Part shown: in pieces, positions 1-5,580 of the stretch
Layout of the letters: every line of letters begins with the position of its first letter
How positions within the stretch are numbered: the stretch's first letter is position 1
Source: Tannerella sp.
Lineage (GTDB): Bacteria; Bacteroidota; Bacteroidia; Bacteroidales; Tannerellaceae
Direction: 5' to 3'
Length of the DNA: 6,594 nt
Assembly: GCA_031261145.1 (NCBI GenBank)
Contig: JAISJX010000428.1
Location: forward strand, 1 to 6,594
Program-made: the position numbers and the translations under genes
The notes under the pieces: model-generated
Database searches by the model: none
The model's input: the letters and a program-made list of their open reading frames with translations, nothing else
What the model was told of the DNA's origin: nothing

Positions 1-106
1 CGAACGGAGTGAAGCAATCCAGTTCCTGACAATGTTTTTACATTATATAATAAGGAACAAACAGTGTTTTTTACTGGATTGCTTCGCTAAGGTTCGCAAT
101 GACGGG
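1..106. repeat. Imperfect inverted-repeat (MITE-like) intergenic element, left end cut by window edge
   Basis: Bases 1-23 and 73-96 are reverse complements over CGAAC and over the 13-base block GAAGCAATCCAGT, with a few differing bases between those blocks. The right arm continues into CAATGACGGGG (97-106), so the full left arm probably begins before the window. The 49-base centre holds a nested pair (GTTCCT 22-27 with AGGAAC 53-58) and a small AATG/CATT hairpin (31-44), so the whole unit could fold into one long hairpin. It encodes no convincing protein. From memory, arms reading GCAATCCAGT with CAATGACG resemble a dispersed non-coding repeat found in many bacterial genomes. That resemblance is not verified here. 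Confidence 0.6.
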
Positions 107-167
107 GGCACACGAAGCAGTCAAACTTACTCCTTTTTTTTAAAATGTCAAAATTCCTTTTCTTTCT

Positions 168-199
168 TCTGTTCATATCCTATTTTTTTTGTACCTTTG
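168..199 (+). promoter_or_regulatory. Bacteroidetes-type promoter of the OFOR operon
   Basis: TACCTTTG at 192-199 matches the Bacteroidetes primary sigma factor -7 consensus TAnnTTTG exactly. Twenty bases upstream, TCTG (168-171) is a three-of-four match to the -33 box TTTG. Transcription should start about 5-6 bases after the -7 box, near 205, giving a leader of roughly 23 bases before the ATG at 228. The box covers the alternative upstream TTG start at 189, which argues against that start. Confidence 0.7.
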
Positions 200-227
200 T
201 CGCCTTATAGAAAAAAATAGTTGTACT

Positions 228-458
228 ATGGCGAAAGTAAAAGGAACAGTGGTAGTTAATACGGAGAGATGCAAAGGTTGCAACCTGTGTGTGGTTGCTT
301 GCCCATCCGATGTACTGGAATTGTATCAGCGTGAAGTCAATGACAAAGGCTATCATTATGTCTATATGAAACAGCCGGATGGATGTATCGGCTGTGCAAA
401 TTGCGGGGTGGTGTGTCCGGATGGATGTCTGACGATTTATAAAGTGAAAGTCGGATGA
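228..458 (+). CDS. korD: 2-oxoacid:ferredoxin oxidoreductase delta subunit (2x[4Fe-4S] ferredoxin)
   Basis: A 76-residue cytoplasmic ferredoxin that should carry electrons from the catalytic beta subunit to external ferredoxin. Two classic CxxCxxCxxxCP motifs are visible: Cys15, 18, 21, 25 and Cys53, 56, 59, 63, enough for two [4Fe-4S] clusters. They are separated by a 27-residue linker typical of OFOR delta subunits. The ATG at 228 is chosen because an upstream TTG at 189 lies inside the promoter -7 box and would add 13 uncharacteristic residues. The leader is A-rich with no Shine-Dalgarno sequence. This is the first gene of the operon. The 85 bases to the alpha gene are unusually long for it, and I saw no clear structure or terminator there. 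The symbol follows the korDABC naming; the substrate is not proven. Confidence 0.9.
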   Translation: MAKVKGTVVVNTERCKGCNLCVVACPSDVLELYQREVNDKGYHYVYMKQPDGCIGCANCGVVCPDGCLTIYKVKVG

Positions 459-543
459 CCGCGGGGGGTATCTGCCGGTGGAAAAGATGGAATCACGGTG
501 TTTGATTCTTTGTAATTAACTATCTACAATCCAAAAAAAATAT

Positions 544-1620
544 ATGGAAGATATAAAACTAATGAAAGGGAACGAAGCGATTGCTCATGCAGCGATTCGT
601 TATGGTGTGGACGGATATTTCGGGTATCCCATTACGCCCCAATCGGAAATATTAGAAACGTTGATGGCTGAAAAACCTTGGGAAACGACCGGAATGGTTG
701 TTCTTCAGGCGGAGAGCGAAGTTGCGGCCATTAATATGGTGTATGGCGGCGCCGGAACGGGCAAACGGGTGATGACATCGTCGTCCAGTCCGGGCATCAG
801 CCTGAAACAGGAGGGCATATCGTATCTTGCCGGAGCAGACCTGCCTTGCCTGATAGTCAATGTGATGCGCGGCGGGCCGGGATTAGGGACGATTCAACCG
901 AGCCAGGCGGACTATTTCCAGACCGTCAAAGGCGGTGGTCACGGAGATTACCGGTTGATTGCGTTAGCGCCGTCGTCTGTGCAGGAAATGGCTGATTTTG
1001 TGGCGTTAGGGTTTGATTTGGCATTCAAATATTCTAATCCGGCTATTATCTTGGCGGATGGGATGTTGGGTCAATTGATGGAAAAGGTGGCGTTGCCGCC
1101 TTACCGCGTTCGCAAGACGGAAGAGGAGATAGAGAAAGAATCTCCGTGGGCTGCACGGGGAAGGCTGTCTAACCGCAAGCCTAATATCATCACTTCGCTG
1201 GAGTTAGACCCCGTCATCATGGAAGAAAAAAATATCCGTTTCCAGGCAAAATACCGCGTCATCGAAGAAAATGAAGTACGGTATGAAGAATATATGTGTG
1301 AGGATGCGGAATATCTGTTGATTGCTTTCGGCTCGTCGGCGCGTATCTGCCAGAAAGCCATTGAAATAGCAAGGGGACAGGGGCTTAAATTAGGATTGCT
1401 TCGTCCGATTACGTTATGGCCGTTCCCGAAGGCAATTGTGGCGGCTTATGCTGACAAGGTGAAAGGCATATTGTCGGTAGAGCTGAATGCCGGTCAGATG
1501 GTGGAAGATGTGCGCCTCGTTGTAAACGGGAAGATCAAAGTGGAACATTTCGGCCGTTTGGGAGGAATCGTGTTTACGCCCGATGAAATCGTCCATGCCG
1601 TAAAAGAAAAACTGCAATGA
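544..1620 (+). CDS. vorB: 2-oxoacid:ferredoxin oxidoreductase alpha subunit, VorB type (3-methyl-2-oxobutanoate dehydrogenase subunit)
   Basis: The 358-residue alpha subunit of an OFOR, which with beta, gamma and delta converts a 2-oxoacid plus CoA to acyl-CoA and CO2 while reducing ferredoxin. The N-terminal pyrimidine-binding domain (about residues 8-200) carries GYPITPQSE (27-35), SSSPGISLKQEG (80-91) and RGGPGLGTIQPSQADY (109-124), all hallmarks of the family. The C-terminal domain II (about 250-358) shows GLLRPITLWPFP (284-295) and ELNAGQM (313-319). Length and motifs fit the VorB-type alpha subunits common in Bacteroidales. The start follows an A-run (533-540) without Shine-Dalgarno sequence. 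The stop overlaps the next start as ATGA, implying translational coupling. The name 'VorB' reflects family annotation only: a 2-oxoglutarate or aryl-pyruvate specificity is equally compatible with the sequence. Confidence 0.92.
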   Translation: MEDIKLMKGNEAIAHAAIRYGVDGYFGYPITPQSEILETLMAEKPWETTGMVVLQAESEVAAINMVYGGAGTGKRVMTSSSSPGISLKQEGISYLAGADLPCLIVNVMRGGPGLGTIQPSQADYFQTVKGGGHGDYRLIALAPSSVQEMADFVALGFDLAFKYSNPAIILADGMLGQLMEKVALPPYRVRKTEEEIEKESPWAARGRLSNRKPNIITSLELDPVIMEEKNIRFQAKYRVIEENEVRYEEYMCEDAEYLLIAFGSSARICQKAIEIARGQGLKLGLLRPITLWPFPKAIVAAYADKVKGILSVELNAGQMVEDVRLVVNGKIKVEHFGRLGGIVFTPDEIVHAVKEKLQ

Positions 1621-1787
1621 AGCGGGGAGGACGGTTTGATGAATTGCTGACGCTGCTCTTTATGCTTTTGGCGATTGCAACGGTAATCTGTTTTTTTACA
1701 GTGGATAACAGGCTGCCATTCTGGATTTGCGGAGGCGCAGCGGTCTTATTGCGAAGTGTACAATATATCTTGAGGTTTTTTGCATAA
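1617..1787 (+). CDS. Small two-helix membrane protein embedded in the OFOR operon, unknown function
   Basis: A 56-codon frame starts at the ATG overlapping the vorB stop codon (ATGA at 1617-1620) and ends 10 bases before the beta-subunit ATG. It fills the whole gap between alpha and beta. The protein starts basic (MKRGGRF), then has two hydrophobic stretches at about residues 9-28 and 33-55, separated by a short TVDNR turn. It ends in LRFFA and has no signal-peptidase site. Two predicted helices would put it in the inner membrane as a hairpin. It has no recognisable domain, and I do not assign a function. Its position suggests that it anchors or assists the otherwise soluble OFOR complex, but this is inference from context only. 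Tight packing, coupling and a membrane-protein-like composition make it more likely real than a chance frame. Confidence 0.7.
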   Translation: MKRGGRFDELLTLLFMLLAIATVICFFTVDNRLPFWICGGAAVLLRSVQYILRFFA

Positions 1788-1797
1788 AATATATCGA

Positions 1798-2562
1798 ATG
1801 ATGGAAGAAAATGAACTAATCAAACCGGAAAATTTAGTGTACGGTAAACCCGTATTGATGAATGACAATGCTATGCACTATTGTCCCGGTTGCAGTCACG
1901 GAGTTATCCATAAGCTGATTGCGGAAGTGACAACAGAAATGGGGCTTGAAAACAAGACCGTCGGCATATCGCCGGTAGGATGCGCCGTTTTTGCATATAA
2001 TTATCTGGATATAGACTGGGTAGAAGCGGCTCACGGGCGCGCTCCGGCGGTAGCGACAGCGATAAAACGGTTGAACCCCGACCGGATGGTCTTCACGTAT
2101 CAGGGAGACGGCGACCTTGCCGCCATTGGTACGGCGGAAACGATTCATGCGGCAAACCGGGGCGAGAATATCGTGATTATATTCGTGAACAACGCTATTT
2201 ATGGGATGACGGGCGGACAAATGGCTCCGACAACCTTGGTGGGTATGCCGACCTCGACGTGTCCTTACGGGCGCGATGTGGCGTTGAACGGTTATCCGCT
2301 GAAAATATCGGATATGCTGGCGTTGCTCGAAGGAACATGCTTGGTGACAAGGCAAAGCGTAGAAACAGCGGCGGCAGTCCGGAAATCGAAACGAATGCTG
2401 CGGCTGGCTTTTGAAAATGCAATGGCGGGAAAGGGAACGTCTGTCGTAGAGTTTGTTTCGGCATGCGCTTCCGGTTGGAAGATGACGCCGGAGAAGGCCA
2501 ATCAGTGGATGAAAGAAAATATGTTTCCGTTTTATCCGTTGGGCGACCTGAAAAATAATTGA
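1798..2562 (+). CDS. korB: 2-oxoacid:ferredoxin oxidoreductase beta subunit (ThDP-binding)
   Basis: The 254-residue catalytic beta subunit, which binds thiamine diphosphate and the proximal [4Fe-4S] cluster. The ThDP/Mg motif is clear: GDGD at residues 103-106 through NN at 131-132, followed by IYGMTGGQ. Likely cluster ligands are Cys29 and Cys32 (HYCPGCSHG), Cys62 (PVGCAVF) and Cys223 (SACASGW), matching the four-cysteine pattern of OFOR beta subunits. AAHGRAPAVATAIKR is also typical of the family. The ATG at 1798 gives about the usual length; the adjacent ATG at 1801 is equally possible. A TTG at 1780 would overlap the small membrane-protein gene and add six residues with no family support. 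The gene sits 10 bases after that small gene and 37 before gamma. Assignment to the OFOR beta family is secure; substrate is open. Confidence 0.92.
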   Translation: MMEENELIKPENLVYGKPVLMNDNAMHYCPGCSHGVIHKLIAEVTTEMGLENKTVGISPVGCAVFAYNYLDIDWVEAAHGRAPAVATAIKRLNPDRMVFTYQGDGDLAAIGTAETIHAANRGENIVIIFVNNAIYGMTGGQMAPTTLVGMPTSTCPYGRDVALNGYPLKISDMLALLEGTCLVTRQSVETAAAVRKSKRMLRLAFENAMAGKGTSVVEFVSACASGWKMTPEKANQWMKENMFPFYPLGDLKNN

Positions 2563-2569
2563 TAATTTA

Positions 2570-2593
2570 AACTCGTAGCTTATAGCTCGTAAC
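2570..2593 (+). repeat. Short direct repeat in the beta-gamma spacer
   Basis: The 37-base spacer between the beta and gamma genes contains CTCGTA twice (2572-2577 and 2586-2591), inside the longer similar words AACTCGTAG and AGCTCGTAA. The two copies are 14 bases apart. From memory, runs of this CTCGTAGCT/CTCGTAAC kind occur in other Bacteroidales intergenic regions, so this may be a short member of a dispersed repeat. No promoter box or terminator is seen here, so gamma is presumably read from the operon transcript. Confidence 0.4.
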
Positions 2594-2599
2594 GAATAT

Positions 2600-3142
2600 A
2601 TGAAACAGGAAATTATTATAGCAGGATTTGGCGGACAGGGAGTGCTCTCAATGGGGAAAATCCTTGCGTATGCCGGATTGATGGAAGAGAAAGAGGTGAC
2701 ATGGATGCCGTCTTACGGGCCGGAGCAACGTGGCGGGACGGCGAATGTCACGGTGATACTGAGCGACGAACGGATTAGTTCGCCCATCTTGAATGAATAT
2801 GATATAGCCATTATTTTGAATCAGCCGTCTATGGATAAGTTCGAATCGAAAGTGAAGAAAGGCGGGATACTGATTTACGATGGATACGGCATTCATAAGC
2901 CGATAGAGCGCACGGATATTCACATTTACCGGATTGACGCCATGGATGCGGCGACGGAACTGAACATGCAAAAGACGTTCAATATGATCGTATTGGGCGG
3001 AATATTGAAAGTCGCTCCGATGGTTGAACTCGAAAGCGTGATACGCGGTTTGCGGAAGACGCTTCCCGAACGGCATCATAGCCTGATTCCTGCGAATGAA
3101 GCGGCCATCAGGAAAGGTATGGAAATTATCCAAAAAGTATAA
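2600..3142 (+). CDS. korC: 2-oxoacid:ferredoxin oxidoreductase gamma subunit
   Basis: A 180-residue protein of the POR/KOR gamma family, the subunit that completes the CoA-binding side of OFOR complexes. The N-terminal nucleotide-binding-like GFGGQGV (residues 9-15) and the family motif SYGPEQRGGTANV (38-50) are both present. They are followed by a Rossmann-like alternation with LNQPSMDKF and YDGYGI. The length matches stand-alone gamma subunits (about 180 residues), in contrast to the fused gamma-alpha forms of two-subunit OFORs. It is the last gene of the operon: a hairpin terminator begins about 20 bases after the stop. Start ATG 2600 is the only sensible one, because the glycine motif begins only nine residues in. 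Confidence 0.92.
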   Translation: MKQEIIIAGFGGQGVLSMGKILAYAGLMEEKEVTWMPSYGPEQRGGTANVTVILSDERISSPILNEYDIAIILNQPSMDKFESKVKKGGILIYDGYGIHKPIERTDIHIYRIDAMDAATELNMQKTFNMIVLGGILKVAPMVELESVIRGLRKTLPERHHSLIPANEAAIRKGMEIIQKV

Positions 3143-3160
3143 GAATGCTGTAAAAAAAAC

Positions 3161-3196
3161 AAAAATGGGGTATTTCTCTGCGGAAATGCCCTTTTT
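3161..3196 (+). terminator. Rho-independent terminator of the OFOR operon
   Basis: GGGTATTTC (3168-3176) pairs with GAAATGCCC (3183-3191) over nine base pairs including one G-U wobble, with a six-base loop (3177-3182). A run of five T follows (3192-3196). An A-run before the stem (3161-3165) can extend pairing with the T-run, so some activity on the opposite strand is possible. It lies 19 bases after the gamma-subunit stop. Confidence 0.82.
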
Positions 3197-3208
3197 GTTA
3201 TATCTTTG
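3177..3208 (+). promoter_or_regulatory. Bacteroidetes-type promoter of the porin gene, overlapping the terminator
   Basis: TATCTTTG at 3201-3208 is an exact TAnnTTTG -7 box. TCTG at 3177-3180, 20 bases upstream, is the likely -33 box and lies within the loop of the preceding terminator hairpin. The same TCTG and 20-base spacing appear in the promoter at 168-199. A start 5-7 bases after the box would fall at 3213-3215, immediately before the ATG at 3216. Confidence 0.65.
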
Positions 3209-3215
3209 TCCCACA

Positions 3216-5393
3216 ATGAAGCAAAGATTCTACATAGGACTCATTATAGCGGCCCTCTCCATAACGGCGACAGCACAGAATCGTTCGGAGAGGGGAGGCG
3301 GCGGTCAGCGAGGCGGTTTCTCGTTGTCGAGCCAGAATGCTGCGCACCTGACGGACAGTAGCTTGCTCGTGGCGGATCAGGACACGGTGAGCGAACAGCG
3401 TATCAATGCGTATCACCTGACGGCGTTGGGCGAACGCTATCTTGCTCCGATAGACACCGACCGTATCAATGCGGCCAACCGGACTTTTGTCGAAGCCCGG
3501 AGCCTTGGCATCGCCTATACGGGTAACATCGGCTCGCCGTCGCAGACCCGTATCTTCTCCGAGCGAAAAGAAGAACGGGATTTTATCTTTGCCGACCCTT
3601 ACGACTATTATATTATCACTCCCGAAAACGCTTATTTCTACGACACCAAACTGCCTTACAGCAATGTTTTATATACAAAAGCCGGAGGCTCCACCAACCG
3701 CGAGGAGCAGTTTAAAGTATTGATGACCGGCAATTCGGGGAAGAAAATCAATGTGGGCGGAGATTTTGAATATATCTACAGCCGGGGACATTACAACTCA
3801 AACGGAAATAAACTGTTGAGCTACCGGTTTTTTGGGAGTTACCGTTCAGACCGTTACGAAGCCTACGCCCATGTTCGTAATTTCAATTTCGTCAATAGTG
3901 AAAACGGCGGTTTGACAAACGACCGCTACGTGACCCATCCCGACGATTTCTCAAGCGGGAAGCGGCAAGTCGATACCCGTTCGTTTCCCACTCGTTTTGA
4001 ATCGGTCTGGAACCGTGTGCGCGGAAAAGATATTTTCCTGACGCATCACTACAATCTCGGATTCTATCGCGAAATGACCGAACAGGAACAGGAAAAGAAA
4101 AAACAAAAAGAAGAGACGAGAGAAAATGAGTTGCAAAAAGCAGCCAAAGAGGAAGAAATAGAAAATGAAAAGTTGAATCAGGGTAAACAGCCACCCGATC
4201 AAAAGAAACAACCGGTCGTTGAAGAAGAGGATGAAGATATTCATGCCGACGAGGTTTTTGTCCCCGTTTCCAGCATCATACATACGTTTGAATATGAGGA
4301 TAATCGCAGGCGGTTTATCTCAACAGACCCTTCGCGTGCGATTGATACGTGTTATACGGATCGTTTTGGGAAAACCGATTCAATTTTAAATGATTATACG
4401 CAGGGTTGGAAAATGGCGAATACGGTGGCGCTATCCATGCGGGAGGGTTTTCAGGACTGGGCGAAATTCGGATTGGCGGCATTTGTCCGTATAGAGAACC
4501 GGAATTTCACGTTGCAGACCGATTCACTGATTGATGACGTGGGGCGCAGCGAATTTTCGACGTATATCGGCGGGGAATTGTCCAAACGCCGCGGGAATGT
4601 CCTGACCTATCAGGCGCGTGGTGAATTTTGTATAGCCGGTAACGATGATATCGGTGAATTTCGCCTGACCGGAGACGTCCAAACGCGCTTTCGCCTGCTC
4701 GGAAAAGACGCTTCCATCCAGGCTAAAGGGCATATCTATAATGTAACGCCTGCATTTTACCAGCGATACAACCATAGCCGCTACTTCTGGTGGGATAACA
4801 GGGATTTGAATAAAATACAACGGATTTCCGCCGAAGGAATCGTGACGGTGGAACAAACCCGCACGCAATTTTCCGTGGGGTTAGAGAGCATTCAAAATTA
4901 TGTTTATTTTGATACTAACGGTCAGCCTGCACAGTACGGAAAAAACCTGCAAGTCGTTACGGGCCGGCTGCGACAAAACTTCCGCACTAAATCTTTCGGA
5001 TGGGAGAACGAATTGGCTTATCAGTTGAGTAGTGAAGAAAGTGTGTTGCCTTTGCCCAAGTTGAGCGCCTACAGCAATCTGTACGTGATGTTTAAGTTTG
5101 CCAAAGTACTGAGTATTCAGATGGGTACGGACGTACGCTACCATACTTCTTATTTCTCCCCGTATTACGAACCTGCCACTCAACAGTTTCAGCTTCAGGA
5201 CAAACTGAAAACAGGTAATTATCCGCTGATGAATGCGTACGTCAATTTCCATCTGAAACAGACTCGTTTCTTTATAGAATGGTATAATGTTGGAAGTGTG
5301 ATTGTTAGCCACCCGGAATATTTCTCCATGCCGCATTATCCGATGAATCCGATGGTCATGAAAATGGGGCTTTCGGTTGTCTTTAATAATTAG
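3216..5393 (+). CDS. Putative outer-membrane porin, Porin_10 family
   Basis: A 725-residue predicted outer-membrane beta-barrel. Residues 1-20 form a signal peptide (MKQRF, a hydrophobic core, then ATA before Gln21), with likely cleavage after Ala20 and no lipobox cysteine. A Gly/Arg-rich mature N-terminus follows (about 23-35). From about residue 100, the segments IGSPSQTRIF, FADPYDYYI and SYRSDRYEAYAH, and the alternating aromatic/polar strands to the end, fit the Bacteroidetes Porin_10 family. The protein ends in a short amphipathic strand (MGLSVVFNN), as expected for barrel insertion. Residues 286-343 are an unusual Glu/Lys/Gln-rich insertion. ATG 3216 is chosen because it starts the signal peptide; an upstream ATG at 3096 would lie inside the gamma gene and the terminator. 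It has its own promoter. The transported solute is unknown. Confidence 0.85.
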   Translation: MKQRFYIGLIIAALSITATAQNRSERGGGGQRGGFSLSSQNAAHLTDSSLLVADQDTVSEQRINAYHLTALGERYLAPIDTDRINAANRTFVEARSLGIAYTGNIGSPSQTRIFSERKEERDFIFADPYDYYIITPENAYFYDTKLPYSNVLYTKAGGSTNREEQFKVLMTGNSGKKINVGGDFEYIYSRGHYNSNGNKLLSYRFFGSYRSDRYEAYAHVRNFNFVNSENGGLTNDRYVTHPDDFSSGKRQVDTRSFPTRFESVWNRVRGKDIFLTHHYNLGFYREMTEQEQEKKKQKEETRENELQKAAKEEEIENEKLNQGKQPPDQKKQPVVEEEDEDIHADEVFVPVSSIIHTFEYEDNRRRFISTDPSRAIDTCYTDRFGKTDSILNDYTQGWKMANTVALSMREGFQDWAKFGLAAFVRIENRNFTLQTDSLIDDVGRSEFSTYIGGELSKRRGNVLTYQARGEFCIAGNDDIGEFRLTGDVQTRFRLLGKDASIQAKGHIYNVTPAFYQRYNHSRYFWWDNRDLNKIQRISAEGIVTVEQTRTQFSVGLESIQNYVYFDTNGQPAQYGKNLQVVTGRLRQNFRTKSFGWENELAYQLSSEESVLPLPKLSAYSNLYVMFKFAKVLSIQMGTDVRYHTSYFSPYYEPATQQFQLQDKLKTGNYPLMNAYVNFHLKQTRFFIEWYNVGSVIVSHPEYFSMPHYPMNPMVMKMGLSVVFNN

Positions 5394-5503
5394 CATCGTC
5401 CGGTATGATCTCGAAAAATGGCTGAATATTAACCCTACAACTTGATTTCCATTCTATGATTATTCGATCATTCAAAGAGGATGCATTGTCATTGTCGGCG
5501 CCC

Positions 5504-5531
5504 AAATATACCATAAATGTGGTATTTTTTT
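5504..5531 (+). terminator. Hairpin with T-run: terminator of the porin gene, or operator of the ABC gene
   Basis: ATACCA (5508-5513) pairs with TGGTAT (5520-5525) around a six-base loop. Three more A-T pairs lie beyond one T-T mismatch (AAA 5504-5506 with TTT 5527-5529), and the T-run reaches 5531. It lies about 110 bases after the porin stop, which suits a terminator, although the stem is AT-rich and weak. It also ends only 16 bases before the -7 box of the next gene, so the same palindrome could be a regulator binding site. The rest of the spacer (5397-5503) shows nothing I can support. Confidence 0.55.
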
Positions 5532-5547
5532 AGAAGTAGATTAGTAC

Positions 5548-5555
5548 TATTTTTG
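5548..5555 (+). promoter_or_regulatory. -7 box of the ABC ATPase gene
   Basis: TATTTTTG is an exact TAnnTTTG match, followed by a likely transcription start near 5560 and a leader of about 20 A/T-rich bases before ATG 5581. No good TTTG -33 box is present. The expected position falls in the T-run of the preceding hairpin, so the promoter may be weak or activator-dependent. Confidence 0.55.
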
Positions 5556-5580
5556 CCGCGAAATATTTTATAACTAAATT

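Noticed and set aside
32..220. 62-codon frame across the inverted repeat and promoter
   Set aside because: It spans the repeat element, a T-rich stretch and the -7 box; the translation is rich in Phe, Ser and Cys with no domain, and no promoter precedes it.
189..227. Upstream TTG start for the delta ferredoxin
   Set aside because: The codon lies at the edge of the TACCTTTG promoter box, before the expected transcription start; ATG 228 gives the usual ferredoxin N-terminus.
455..505. 16-codon frame starting with an ATGA overlap at the delta stop
   Set aside because: Too short, with no hydrophobic or conserved character; the overlap alone is not enough. The spacer 459-543 otherwise shows nothing clear.
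1780..1797. TTG start for the beta subunit
   Set aside because: It would overlap the small membrane-protein gene and add six residues; ATG 1798 or 1801 gives the usual family length.
1834..2355. 173-codon minus-strand frame opposite the beta gene, and similar long minus-strand frames opposite alpha, gamma, porin and ABC genes
   Set aside because: All lie antisense to well-supported genes, show no recognisable domains, and have compositions expected from the reverse strand of coding DNA.
3096..3215. Upstream ATG start for the porin
   Set aside because: It would begin inside the gamma gene and run through the terminator and promoter, placing 40 polar and mixed residues ahead of a clear signal peptide.
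3469..3723. 84-codon plus-strand frame within the porin gene
   Set aside because: Out-of-frame shadow of the porin, rich in Pro, Ser and Arg, with no initiation signal.
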